64,000 nt of DNA from Nitrospirota bacterium (lineage in GTDB: Bacteria > Nitrospirota > Thermodesulfovibrionia > Thermodesulfovibrionales > UBA6898): assembly GCA_016214855.1 (NCBI GenBank), contig JACRMT010000004.1, positions 310,001 to 374,000 of the forward strand, in the 5' to 3' direction. The notes beneath the pieces are model-generated. The model was given only the letters and a program-made list of their open reading frames with translations, was not told the DNA's origin and searched no databases. The stretch's first letter is position 1; each line of letters begins with the position of its first letter. This document shows, in pieces, positions 43,744 to 52,672 of the stretch. The translations under genes and the position numbers were made by a program.

Positions 43744-46700
43744 TATCTCAAACCTCCTCTAATAACAAAATCATTGAACAATAAATATACATAAGAAAAA
43801 GCTATTTCTCTTACATCGCCGTGCAGCCATTCTCCTTTCAATCTCGGCCAGTAAATCCCCGCCGTTTTTCTTGTCTTAAAGGTGGTCTGCATGTCAATGT
43901 TGATTCCATCTGTCTGAGTGAGACCAACTACAATAGTTTTCCCCGCCGCCAAAGTTCTTGCAGGAATCGCATCTGCAAGCAGACGATACTTGTGCGTTGC
44001 AGCATAGTTACTTCCTGCTACAGCGTCGAACAGAATCCCATCATTTCCCTTCTTGAAAAATGGTCTCGTCATCAACTGTGAGTTCTGAATTCCATTAGCC
44101 TGAACTGGAGCTATTTGTTTTACATATCCATCAGCGTCAACGGTATATTCCGGATCACTCAAGTTGAAACCCCAGCCTCCATAGTTGCTTCCGAGCTCAT
44201 TATTAGAGTTGGTGGCACCCTTTAGTTTCTCCTGCAACGCCCAGGCATACCGGCCAATTCCATCCGTCACTATATCCAGGACTTGGGGATAACCCGTATG
44301 CACGTCAAGCACGTCTTCACCGGATGAAAAATAGTTGTAATATGTTACGGTGCTCGGTCGTTGGGAGAAGATATTCCTCCAGGTCAATTTCTTTCTGTTG
44401 TCCGGGGCATCAAACAGTGTATGCCACTCTGACGCCCAGAGCTTCTCCTTATATCCCAGCCATGAAGGATGCGTCATGTCTGGGTGTGTATTTGCCAGTG
44501 CCTCACTGCCGTCATCTGCAAACCCATACGCTTCAGCTGCCACAGCAGCGTCCAACATAAAGTAATTCTTGATCTTCTTGTTTGCATTCCACTCGGCAAG
44601 ATTATCGGTGAGCATCGAAGACACAACCATATTGCCAAGGCTGTGTGCCGCAAGCGAGATTTCGCCTGTAACCTCATTATTCAGAAAAGTTTTCAGATGA
44701 GGTGCAGTCGCAAAGGCATGTTCAACATTGATGTGAAAATTCCGTGTAACACCGGCAACCTGACTATCCCATCCGTACCACGTCACCCCATAAAACTTTG
44801 CCTTTGACCCTGACCAGAACATCCGCTTGAATATCTCAACCTGCCTGCCTCTCGCCTCCTGTCCATTATTGCCATAACCATGAATATATACAAAGCTCTT
44901 GATCTTCTGCGGGTCAGCGCCCATACATTCGACATCAGGACAGTTTGGCGTGCTGAGACGATCTTCTTCTCCTGACTTTGAGTCAGGTCCCGGAGCCACA
45001 TCCTTATAGAGCTCAGATGTCAGGTTCTTGTGCCTGAACATCTTCTCAACACCTGCCATGTTCAGATTAAGCTTCATCGAAAATACGATCTTCTGATTGG
45101 CATCCAAAACTGCAAGCTCAAGGGGCGTTATTGACTCTTTCTTTCCCTCAAGCAGTATGATCCCCTTGCTGCTTTCTGCTGTGCTGGACGTTATCTTCTC
45201 CAAAAACGGCGTGATCGAATATGGATCAACCAGTTCTCTGCCGGTCGCTGAGATCGGATACGAAACAGCGCTGCCAAGTTTAACCGGAATATTCAGGTTG
45301 TTATCATCACCGGTCAGATAATACCCTGTGTGCTGGGCTTCGATGTCTGTAAAGACAAAGTTCAAGCTTGCATCTTCTGATTTAAGGACATATTTATGTT
45401 TTGATGGATCAAATGCCTTCAGCACACTCTTTATGTCCAGATACACCGGGAAGAAGTCTATGAGGTCGCGTATACCATCTACCTGTGTGTCTTCATGATC
45501 AAGACTGAATGATGTCAGCATCTTGTCTCCCGGTATATCACTGCCGTCTGTCTCCCCACCATCATCGTCATCGTTGATCCAGAAATAAAACTTATCCCCT
45601 CGCATTGCCCTTTCCCGATCTGCGTCATCGATAATACCATTGCGGTCATAATCCGGGATCAGCGCGGCATTAATCAGCGGTATCTTCTCGCTCCTCACTT
45701 CAGCCCTTGTCCCCCGGTTTAAGACCACCTCTGCGTAATAGCTCTTCTCCCTGTCAAACTTCGCGCCTCCTGCCGACAGGACGAGCCTGCCGTTACTGTC
45801 GGCCTGCACAAACCCTGCATATGCATCGCTGAGCTGCTCTGAAATCACAAGACTCACTTCAGATTTCTGATATTGATACAACAGGGGGTCTATGCTGTAT
45901 TTGATTTCAAGGTCTGATACGGGATACCCATTATTGTTTAAGACAAGCTGCCGATACTTAGGTTCATCAACCGCTATCTTGATCCCCCATAGCTCAATCG
46001 GGTAAGAAGCGGCCAGTGTCCTGTCCGTGCGGGTAACATTCCCTTGTTCGTCGTATGACGGCACCGAGGCTGTAACCGTGCCGATGGCATTGATCCTGTT
46101 CATGCCCGGCGTTGAGCCAAGTTTCAGATTTGCTGCATAGGTCCCTTTATTAATCGGATCATCAACTGTCTGTAGAGCGCTTAGTTCGAACTTCAACTGC
46201 GTTTTCGTGTCCACCGGCTGATAATTGCTGGGCCGCACTCCCCCTTCATCCGAGACCACGAAGAATTCTACCTTAGCGTCGTTTTTGTAAGGAGCATCGA
46301 CTGGCGGGTCTTTCACCACCGGCATGATCTTCAATATGCCTTCTTTTGTCCTTTCCGTGTAGAACATTGCTGCACTCAGTGGTTCGGGGAATATCTCGCC
46401 GGCCTTCCAGGCATCTATCTTATTGCCCTTTGCATCAATCGCGTATGGCGCATACAATGAAACATACGCGTTTTCGACTGCCTTGGTATAGAACGTAAAG
46501 GCTGCGCTGTTCAGAGCTGTTTTATTGTCGATACGCCTGCCTTGACTGTCAAAAACATCCTTAAAGGCTGTTGCTGTTATTGTATACTTTGTATTCTCAG
46601 TATTTCCCATAATCAAATAGGGATGCACACCAAAGTATTCGGTCCGCTTTTCAAACGGGGTAACATCAGCCTCTTTTGCCTTGGAGCAGTCAATGGTGGC

Positions 46701-48566
46701 TACACCGGGGCAGTCAGTCATCTCGCCAAAAAGCTTTGCGTTGATCGCCCCTGAGGATGGAGGGGTTCCAAGGTACTCCCTTTTTATCTTGTATTGCACG
46801 TTTTTGTCCGAAATCGAATTGCCATATTGGTCAACGATCTTTACCCATAGAAGCGACGCAAAGACGCTGGGAGGGCCATATATGTCAGTTGTCGGATTAA
46901 GTCGGACCATCTGTGCTGCTGCCCCCGGCTTTCCGTACGCCTCAAACGGTTTATCAGTGGTCATGCGCTTCTTAGTTGTGCTCGCAGAGACTGAAACGAG
47001 ATTAAGTCCTTCCAGTTCCCAGTATTTCCCGCCGGCTGCATTTGTTTCCTGCCGGTAATAGGGAGAGTCTGCTGTTTGTGTCCCGAGGGTGAGCCTCGCC
47101 CGTGCAATGCCGTCCGGGCCTGTCAGCACCGTGACCTCTGAAGCAGGTGCAATAACAACCTCTGACTTGCTGTTTTCCCCCTGCACCTTGCTGCCACCTG
47201 ATACTACTTTAAAATTAATGCTTACGCCTTTAACCGGTATGCCCTTGCTGTCAAGAGCTATAACTTCAAATTGTCTTTTTAGTTGTTTACCGACTATTCC
47301 GGACCGATAATCGTTTCCGCTGCCGAAGCGCACAATCTTTTCAACTGCATCAGGGTTATCGTTTGCAGGTATTGAGGATGGTCTGCTCAGGGCATTCTTA
47401 ACATCCTGCTTCTTCCAGTCTTCTTTTTTTATCGCTGTCATGCCTCCTGCTATCATCCCAGAAAGCATATACCCTGCCTCACCGGTAGAGGGATTCTCTT
47501 TGGTGTATCCAGTCCCTGTCCAGTCTTTATAGCTGATAGCGTTCAGCAATAAGCCGTCAGCTGAGGGGATGCGAACAATGTAATTCTGATTAACTGCGTT
47601 GATGATGTCTTCCTTGATGTTGTCGTCAAGGTCAGAGGCAGAAAGTACTGCTGTGATATTCGTCTTGTCTACGGTAAGTAGCTGTCCGCTAAAAGCTGAT
47701 TGCTGATCGCTTAGTTGAAACAGCTTTGCTGTTGAAATGCTTTCTACCTGAAAATCATTCTCAAATATCCTGTGCTCAAGCACAGAGCCCTGAAGTCCGG
47801 ATAACTGCATGAAGGTCTTTTGCCTGTCGGCAGTAATGGGTGATGCGTTATGGGTAATGGGTGATACAGCACGAAGCGACGCATCTATGAACACGCCTTT
47901 CCACTCAAATCCATGGGGCATATCAAGGAGATAGGTCACATCTATCACGCCGCCGACTGTTACGACTGTCGGGATCGGTCTTGAGATGTTCAGGTGCAGG
48001 AGTGAGGCAAGCTCGTCCTCTGCCTCGTTCCACCGGTCAATATACCGGTTTGCCTCTTTATACAGGATAGTCTCTGCATCATCCTCTGCGCTGATCGCTG
48101 AGTCCTGACTGCTGAGAGCTCTCTGTGCCACGATGCCGATTGCCGTCAGATTTCCTGTTATATGGGTGTTGGTAATCCTCTCAATGCCGTTTGGGGAGAT
48201 CAGTTCTATTATGAGTTTATAATCCTCTCCCATCGCCAAGCCGTCTTTGCCGACGACTGCTCTCTGATAATTCACCTTCAGCACAGGCCGCAGCCTGACA
48301 AGATACGCAGGTGTATTGTCCAGCCCGCCGTAGGAATCCATGATCTGCTGATCTTCCACGGTCTCTGGCTCGTAGGTCATGATTATCTGCTGGTTGCTGA
48401 GGTCATAGAGAGGCAGCGTGATCTCAAAGAGAGGCCCGCTATTCACTGTTGGCTGATTGCTGAAGGCTGACAGCTTTACGTTGTGCTTCAGGTCTTCAGG
48501 TATCTCTGTATATTCATGCGTTATCTTCTTCTGATCAAACTGCATGCTGTCTGGAAGGATCTTCAT
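43743..48566 (-). CDS. Giant multidomain protein, C-terminal part of a frameshifted transglutaminase/alpha-beta hydrolase gene
   Basis: 1607 aa without its own signal peptide. The opening K-I-L-P-D-S-M-Q-F completes the transglutaminase domain of the upstream frame. A conserved region follows (V-E-D-Q-Q-I-M ... G-G-L-D-N-T-P-A-Y-L-V-R), then Ig-like domains (about residues 400-900), an EF-hand-like D-Y-D-R-N-G-I-I-D-D-A-D (about 974) with an Asp-rich loop, and a hydrolase domain (about 1215-1600): Y-I-H-G-Y-G-N-N, nucleophile A-A-H-S-L-G-N (about 1305), late His in E-W-L-H-G-D. It should be extracellular, so it must be fused to the upstream ORF or be a pseudogene. Several micro-repeats are translated in it. 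Confidence 0.7.
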   Translation of the reverse strand: MKILPDSMQFDQKKITHEYTEIPEDLKHNVKLSAFSNQPTVNSGPLFEITLPLYDLSNQQIIMTYEPETVEDQQIMDSYGGLDNTPAYLVRLRPVLKVNYQRAVVGKDGLAMGEDYKLIIELISPNGIERITNTHITGNLTAIGIVAQRALSSQDSAISAEDDAETILYKEANRYIDRWNEAEDELASLLHLNISRPIPTVVTVGGVIDVTYLLDMPHGFEWKGVFIDASLRAVSPITHNASPITADRQKTFMQLSGLQGSVLEHRIFENDFQVESISTAKLFQLSDQQSAFSGQLLTVDKTNITAVLSASDLDDNIKEDIINAVNQNYIVRIPSADGLLLNAISYKDWTGTGYTKENPSTGEAGYMLSGMIAGGMTAIKKEDWKKQDVKNALSRPSSIPANDNPDAVEKIVRFGSGNDYRSGIVGKQLKRQFEVIALDSKGIPVKGVSINFKVVSGGSKVQGENSKSEVVIAPASEVTVLTGPDGIARARLTLGTQTADSPYYRQETNAAGGKYWELEGLNLVSVSASTTKKRMTTDKPFEAYGKPGAAAQMVRLNPTTDIYGPPSVFASLLWVKIVDQYGNSISDKNVQYKIKREYLGTPPSSGAINAKLFGEMTDCPGVATIDCSKAKEADVTPFEKRTEYFGVHPYLIMGNTENTKYTITATAFKDVFDSQGRRIDNKTALNSAAFTFYTKAVENAYVSLYAPYAIDAKGNKIDAWKAGEIFPEPLSAAMFYTERTKEGILKIMPVVKDPPVDAPYKNDAKVEFFVVSDEGGVRPSNYQPVDTKTQLKFELSALQTVDDPINKGTYAANLKLGSTPGMNRINAIGTVTASVPSYDEQGNVTRTDRTLAASYPIELWGIKIAVDEPKYRQLVLNNNGYPVSDLEIKYSIDPLLYQYQKSEVSLVISEQLSDAYAGFVQADSNGRLVLSAGGAKFDREKSYYAEVVLNRGTRAEVRSEKIPLINAALIPDYDRNGIIDDADRERAMRGDKFYFWINDDDDGGETDGSDIPGDKMLTSFSLDHEDTQVDGIRDLIDFFPVYLDIKSVLKAFDPSKHKYVLKSEDASLNFVFTDIEAQHTGYYLTGDDNNLNIPVKLGSAVSYPISATGRELVDPYSITPFLEKITSSTAESSKGIILLEGKKESITPLELAVLDANQKIVFSMKLNLNMAGVEKMFRHKNLTSELYKDVAPGPDSKSGEEDRLSTPNCPDVECMGADPQKIKSFVYIHGYGNNGQEARGRQVEIFKRMFWSGSKAKFYGVTWYGWDSQVAGVTRNFHINVEHAFATAPHLKTFLNNEVTGEISLAAHSLGNMVVSSMLTDNLAEWNANKKIKNYFMLDAAVAAEAYGFADDGSEALANTHPDMTHPSWLGYKEKLWASEWHTLFDAPDNRKKLTWRNIFSQRPSTVTYYNYFSSGEDVLDVHTGYPQVLDIVTDGIGRYAWALQEKLKGATNSNNELGSNYGGWGFNLSDPEYTVDADGYVKQIAPVQANGIQNSQLMTRPFFKKGNDGILFDAVAGSNYAATHKYRLLADAIPARTLAAGKTIVVGLTQTDGINIDMQTTFKTRKTAGIYWPRLKGEWLHGDVREIAFSYVYLLFNDFVIRGGLR
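47833..47865. repeat. GTAATGGGTGATGCG-type micro-repeat in the giant gene
   Basis: Related to the pyrK repeat at 19681. Translated in frame as S-P-I-T-H-N-A-S-P-I-T. Confidence 0.65.
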
Positions 48567-49614
48567 GCTCTCGGGTATCAGAGAACGTGTCAGGTATCCG
48601 GCTTTCGATCCAGATATGCTCTATCTGAAGGTTTGTTATCTTTCCTCCCTGTATCACAGGCTTATGCGGTATGCCAGCCTTCTGGAAGAACTCTGCCATC
48701 TTTAGAGGGTCTTCAATGCCTGTAAGGTTCTTTGCCTTTTCGATATCAGGGAAGAACTCTATGGTGCCTCTTACATATCGCGTCGGAAACCCCGAGGCCC
48801 TAAGCATTGCAGCAAGGAGTGTTGCCTGGTCGCAGTCATTGCCGCTTCTCTGTCTCAGGGTCTCTTCAGCCCCTTTCATGCAGCCCCAGTACCACTCGGT
48901 AGAAATATTGTTCTTTACATATTCGTAGATTGCAACCGGTTTCCAGTTGAGGGACTGCGCAAGGGTCGCTATTTCGAGAGATAAAGGGGCCTCTTCCGTA
49001 TCTTTTGTATCATCAGGGCTGACCGTCTGGTTGCCGCCCCTGTATGCAGGTTTTATGATCGGGGATGATAAGGGCTCTTGTGAGGGGTAGTTCAGGTTCT
49101 TATAAGGAAGGCTCCCATGTATCGGTCTTTTGCCTTTGGGAAGGATTCTTTCGAGAAGGTCCGTAAGGCTGTTGAGCTGACTGCTGAGGGCTGATTGCTG
49201 ACTGCTGCCTTGCTGAAGGCTTTCTATCAGCGCCAGATACTCTCCAAGGGCCTTCAGATACCCCTCTTCCATGGCCCGGTGCCGCTGCCCTGCTCTTGCC
49301 CCCAGTTGATCGGCGGTTTCCTGCCGCAATCTGAATCGCTCCTGAAGCAATGCATGCGCTACCTTAGTGCTTTCTGAAATGTCTTTTAGTTTGGCTATCT
49401 CATCGTCAATAACAGAGGCATTATTCAGCTTCTGCCGGGCTTGAAGGACAATGGCCCTGCTCTGGATCAGTGACTGCTCAAGTTCTTTCTCAAGGTCAGG
49501 CTCAAACGCCGCTGCTAATAAAGGAATGAATAGGAGAATGAAACATGCGGCGGATAAAACAAACCTGTATAGTTGTGCGCAACCCCGATAGCCCCGTTCC
49601 ACTTGCCCCTCCAC
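48535..49614 (-). CDS. Secreted transglutaminase-like protein, N-terminal part of the frameshifted giant gene
   Basis: 359 aa with a signal peptide/TM (residues 17-36), a helical coiled-coil region (about 40-130) and a transglutaminase core: catalytic Cys in R-S-G-N-D-C-D-Q-A-T-L-L (about 254) and His in I-E-H-I-W-I-E (about 330). The normal third residue, Asp in a W-x-L-D-P-like segment, is missing here but appears as K-I-L-P-D-S at the start of the downstream ORF, in the +1 frame. The 32-bp overlap and this split triad point to one gene broken at GAAAGCC near 48605: skipping one A restores E-A and the downstream frame. Confidence 0.7.
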   Translation of the reverse strand: MEGQVERGYRGCAQLYRFVLSAACFILLFIPLLAAAFEPDLEKELEQSLIQSRAIVLQARQKLNNASVIDDEIAKLKDISESTKVAHALLQERFRLRQETADQLGARAGQRHRAMEEGYLKALGEYLALIESLQQGSSQQSALSSQLNSLTDLLERILPKGKRPIHGSLPYKNLNYPSQEPLSSPIIKPAYRGGNQTVSPDDTKDTEEAPLSLEIATLAQSLNWKPVAIYEYVKNNISTEWYWGCMKGAEETLRQRSGNDCDQATLLAAMLRASGFPTRYVRGTIEFFPDIEKAKNLTGIEDPLKMAEFFQKAGIPHKPVIQGGKITNLQIEHIWIESRIPDTFSDTREHEDPSRQHAV

Positions 49615-49839
49615 AAGTCAAATAAGCGTCTCTGTATATAGTGATCGCAGTAAGCCTGCAAAATATATCAGGCGGTTAATTCACCTGTCAAGGATAATTT
49701 AATGGACTGCATTGTTCACGTATCAAACGCAGGGAGAAATAAATGACTGTCCATTTCAGGAAATTCTGATCACTGGTATTGCGGACATAGGCAGAAAGCG
49801 GTAAAATTACAGCACATATCATTCCGCAGGGAGGTTATC

Positions 49840-50055
49840 ATGCTGCTGAACGCAACAGAAGCAAACGAAAAATGGTGTCACATTACTATTTCAGCAAACG
49901 CAGCAAAATGTCTTGCCTCGGCATGTATGGCATGGAGGTGGGCCGAGTACACACCGCATGTCTGCGAGAAATGCGGGACAGAGGAAACAGAATGGACCGA
50001 TCAGCCTGAGCAGAGACGCGGCTATTGCGGCCTGGCCGGAATACCAAAGTTATAA
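49840..50055 (+). CDS. Small zinc-ribbon-like protein
   Basis: A 71-aa protein with W-C (13), C-L-A-S-A-C-M-A-W-R-W (24/29), C-E-K-C (43/46) and G-Y-C-G-L-A-G (65). This pattern is seen in small proteins of phages and deltaproteobacterial-type genomes. AGGGAGG lies 6 nt before the ATG. Role unknown. Confidence 0.6.
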   Translation: MLLNATEANEKWCHITISANAAKCLASACMAWRWAEYTPHVCEKCGTEETEWTDQPEQRRGYCGLAGIPKL

Positions 50056-50097
50056 GCAGAAATCGGGTTTACGGTATTCCTGAAGGAGTTCCAGTCC

Positions 50098-50310
50098 ATG
50101 GATGCCGAAAAACGTGAGATGATCCTCGAAGTCCTGAAGATGCGCCCCGAGAAGCTGAAGATCGATAAGCCCTCTATTTCTGATGATAAGGCAACCTTAA
50201 AAGTCTCAGGCAAAGAGGGTTCAGCTGACTCGACACGGTCGATCAGGATGGTGAACGAGGGAGGTGCCTGGAAGGTGCTTGAAGACAAGTGGCATACCGT
50301 CTCAAAGTAG
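50098..50310 (+). CDS. Small ORF resembling the end of a lipoprotein (DUF4878-like)
   Basis: A 70-aa frame ending V-N-E-G-G-A-W-K-V-L-E-D-K-W, which looks like the C-terminal strand of NTF2-like/DUF4878 lipoproteins. AAGGAG precedes the ATG. The frame stays open back to the stop of the previous gene, so this may be a surviving 3' fragment of a longer gene. Confidence 0.4.
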   Translation: MDAEKREMILEVLKMRPEKLKIDKPSISDDKATLKVSGKEGSADSTRSIRMVNEGGAWKVLEDKWHTVSK

Positions 50311-50370
50311 CGGCAATGATGGGCCATCAGGAATGCGGCAAATAAACAGGACAAAGGTTTATCAGGAAGA

Positions 50371-50450
50371 ATAAAAAAACCGTCAGGGAGACGCCGCGGT
50401 TTTTGGAGGGGACAGCGACGCCTCGTGGTCCTGACGGCAATTCTTTTTAT
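50371..50450. other. Long inverted-repeat element with flanking A/T runs
   Basis: CCGTCAGG (50381-50388) and CCTGACGG (50431-50438), flanked by A7 and by ATTCTTTTT, enclose a 42-nt GC-rich loop. On the minus strand the stem is followed by T7. Either a bidirectional terminator with an unusually long loop or a small structured RNA. It separates the plus-strand ORFs from the minus-strand toxin gene. Confidence 0.5.
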
Positions 50451-50500
50451 CAGAAGATGTGCCGTTTAAGTATAACATATCTGCAGCCGATACTGCAGCG

Positions 50501-50776
50501 CTATACTCTTTTCAGAATCCTATCGTAAACATCTTTTCTATTTATTATCCCCAAGACCCAAACCTCATTTTCAATCACCTTAAAGACAACTCTGTAATCC
50601 CCTACCCTCATTTTCCAATAGCCTTTCAGTGTTTTCCGCAAAGGCTCACCGTATCGCTGAGGCGCTGTCATGAGACGTTCTTCTATGGCCTTCCTGATTC
50701 GTTTTTTGAGGGTAGCGTTCAGCAATGGGATATCAACAGACCTAACGTCAGGATGGTATCTTACTTCGTAAGGCAA
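50501..50776 (-). CDS. RelE/ParE-type toxin
   Basis: A 91-aa protein with the ParE/RelE fold: Y-E-V-R-Y-H-P-D-V, L-K-G-Y-W-K-M-R-V-G-D-Y-R-V-V-F and I-I-N-R-K-D-V-Y. Preceded by its antitoxin with a 3-nt gap. Confidence 0.85.
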   Translation of the reverse strand: MPYEVRYHPDVRSVDIPLLNATLKKRIRKAIEERLMTAPQRYGEPLRKTLKGYWKMRVGDYRVVFKVIENEVWVLGIINRKDVYDRILKRV

Positions 50777-50779
50777 AGA

Positions 50780-51004
50780 CTACCACACCTCGTCATGTTT
50801 CAGGCTTTTCTTGCGGCTAAAGGACTTCTCGCGAGCGTCTGCAAACTTTGTCAGAGCAACGTCCTCCTCAATTTCCAGAGCAACACTAACAAGATCACGC
50901 ACTTTCATGGACAATGAAACGCCATCCCTCCTGGCAAGCCGTTCGACGTTTGCATAAAGTGGTTTTTCCAATACAACATTTACTCTCGGATTGTTTGTCG
51001 GCAT
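50780..51004 (-). CDS. Ribbon-helix-helix antitoxin
   Basis: A 74-aa protein, R-V-N-V-V-L-E-K-P-L-Y-A-N-V-E-R-L-A-R-R-D-G-V-S-L-S in the RHH region, then a flexible charged toxin-binding tail. Operon with the RelE/ParE-type toxin. Confidence 0.78.
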   Translation of the reverse strand: MPTNNPRVNVVLEKPLYANVERLARRDGVSLSMKVRDLVSVALEIEEDVALTKFADAREKSFSRKKSLKHDEVW

Positions 51005-51096
51005 AGGGACCCCCTAAAAAGTGATACACTTATGATACACCGCTGACTATCTCATGTAAAGCCAGGCAAGGTGATTGCAAAGCAATATTAGAAAGG

Positions 51097-51128
51097 AGTT
51101 AATGGTAGGCCCGGGCGGTTTCGAACCG
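51097..51128. repeat. attachment-site copy of the tRNA-Val 3' end (left)
   Basis: 32 bp identical to 56329-56360, the T-arm to CCA portion of tRNA-Val. After it the sequence departs from the tRNA, so this is a displaced att copy and not a tRNA gene. Confidence 0.88.
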
Positions 51129-51181
51129 GCACATTTTTCCTTATAAATAAGTAAGTTACAGGCTTTTTATGCGCTCTATTC

Positions 51182-51198
51182 TGTCCATGGTTTGTCCA
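51182..51198. repeat. 17-bp subterminal repeat (left)
   Basis: TGTCCATGGTTTGTCCA, identical to 56271-56287 near the other att site. Possible recombinase arm-type or accessory site, with its own GTCCA repeats. Confidence 0.6.
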
Positions 51199-51226
51199 AA
51201 AAAATCATGTTAATTTCAGGCTACGC

Positions 51227-52450
51227 TCACACCTTTGCAAGACGGTATAGTAATTTACGATACCGGTTTATGAAGTCAGGAATTCTTGGCCCTTTGTTAT
51301 AAAAAATATCAGAATCACACCCGTGCGCTTCGTCAAGCTGCAGTTCTCTGCGAATTCTATGGATAGTCTGAGGATCAACCTCCCTACCATCACCTTCGTA
51401 GTGGAGTATAGTTTGTAATCCCCTACAAGTTATTTTGAGCTTGTTACTGCCACGAATTTGAGTATCGAACTCACAGTCGTATTCGGCTAAGATACTTTTT
51501 AGTTGGCGAAACTGAAGCGGGTACTCTCCGAGACGTATTCTCTTAATATTATTTTGAAGGGCGTTAGCTATATGCATTACTTCTGGATCTGAGCCGATAA
51601 TTACCTGGGCTGTAGTCTTATCAATAAGGTTGTGAGAGGCAACTGCAATAAGATAATCATAAAAAGAATCCTGATCTAAGGTTATCTTCCATCCATTCTT
51701 ATCAAGAAATACCAATAATGCAACTAATGCAGTTCTCTTATTACCATTATGGAAAGCATGATTATTGACAATTGCATGTAACAGGGCAGCGCCAGCCATT
51801 GCTATAGTTGGGTACTTAGTCTCCAATCCCAGAGATGTAGTGGGCCGACTCAGCGCAGACGCAAGAAGTGCTTCACTCCGAACACCAGGAGGCTCGACGG
51901 GGTCTTTTGAACTCTTGAAGTCCTCTACGAGAATCCAATGGATATATTCAACATCTTTAGGTGTTAGGTAGGTTATGTCTTCTTCTATCGGCCCAACAAT
52001 ACGCCATTTGTCTTTGCGGTTTCGTTTTGTTCTTTTCTTTTTTCCCTTTTCAATATTCTCTAAAGGCTCAGTCGCTTTCTCTACCTGTATTTTTTTTGGC
52101 CTTGGATTCAAAAAGTCACCAACAAGCTTTTCAGCGCGAGAAAGTAAAGCATGAGGTATTCTTTTAAGTCTTTTCTTTGTCAGCAGACCTTTCTCATAGA
52201 GGAGATTTCGCAGCTCGTCTTCGGATAAGCTAAATCTTTTTGCAAGCAAAGATAAGTCAGATAACTGTTTTCTTTGAGATATATCATCCAGACCAAGTAA
52301 GCGCCTTGCTTTCTTAAAGTCTTCTTTCGAGATATCATTAACTTTGTTTCCAAGGTTAATTGCTCCGTCCATCAACATGATGCGAACATCATCAATTGGA
52401 AGGTTTGCCTCATGGGCTAATCGTTGAACTGATGTTTTAGTGATCTTCAT
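51227..52450 (-). CDS. Doc (death-on-curing) family protein fused to extra domains
   Basis: A 407-aa protein. Residues about 1-110 hold two short helical repeats (L-A-H-E-A-N-L-P-I-D-D-V and L-A-K-R-F-S-L-S-E-D-E-L) like IF2_N/helix-turn-helix elements. The Doc/Fic domain (about 145-285) has Y-L-T-P-K-D-V and the motif H-A-F-H-N-G-N-K-R-T-A, where the usual acidic Mg ligand before G-N is Asn. The C-terminal 90 residues (R-Q-L-K-S-I-L-A-E-Y-D-C ... G-S-N-K-L-K-I) resemble a HicA-type fold. No separate antitoxin is beside it. Probably a defence or regulatory toxin. Confidence 0.75.
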   Translation of the reverse strand: MKITKTSVQRLAHEANLPIDDVRIMLMDGAINLGNKVNDISKEDFKKARRLLGLDDISQRKQLSDLSLLAKRFSLSEDELRNLLYEKGLLTKKRLKRIPHALLSRAEKLVGDFLNPRPKKIQVEKATEPLENIEKGKKKRTKRNRKDKWRIVGPIEEDITYLTPKDVEYIHWILVEDFKSSKDPVEPPGVRSEALLASALSRPTTSLGLETKYPTIAMAGAALLHAIVNNHAFHNGNKRTALVALLVFLDKNGWKITLDQDSFYDYLIAVASHNLIDKTTAQVIIGSDPEVMHIANALQNNIKRIRLGEYPLQFRQLKSILAEYDCEFDTQIRGSNKLKITCRGLQTILHYEGDGREVDPQTIHRIRRELQLDEAHGCDSDIFYNKGPRIPDFINRYRKLLYRLAKV

Positions 52451-52496
52451 TTATTTGATAATTTACGCTCAATCACGATCAATGGTTGATTACAGG

Positions 52497-52616
52497 TCAG
52501 ATCTGTTCTCTTCTGCCTCTGGCATAATGTTTCATCGTGATATCACTCGAAGTATGGTCTAACTCTTGTCTGCAAACCTCGGCAATCTCTTTTTCCTTCT
52601 CAAGTCTCTTCTGACT
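52497..52616 (-). pseudogene. C-terminal fragment of a tyrosine recombinase (integrase)
   Basis: A 39-codon frame ending L-D-H-T-S-S-D-I-T-M-K-H-Y-A-R-G-R-R: the late (L)xH motif and the catalytic Tyr of phage-type integrases. Nothing of the N-terminal or catalytic Arg parts remains; upstream it runs into the DUF5615-like fragment. Confidence 0.6.
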
Positions 52617-52672
52617 CGCCCTACTCCGGCGCGTGCCACCGGCGGGAGATTCAAATCAATCAGGAGCTTCAT
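52559..52672 (-). pseudogene. Truncated DUF5615 (PIN-like) toxin partner of DUF433
   Basis: 37 codons. The start M-K-L-L-I-D-L-N-L-P-P matches DUF5615 toxins; after about codon 12 the frame enters the integrase remnant out of frame. Overlaps the DUF433 stop in an ATGA, as expected for an intact pair. So the toxin has been lost by recombination. Confidence 0.65.

Noticed and set aside
51101-51140. Apparent tRNA gene at the left island end
   Set aside because: Only the T-arm and acceptor 3' half are present; the anticodon arm is absent. It is an att copy.
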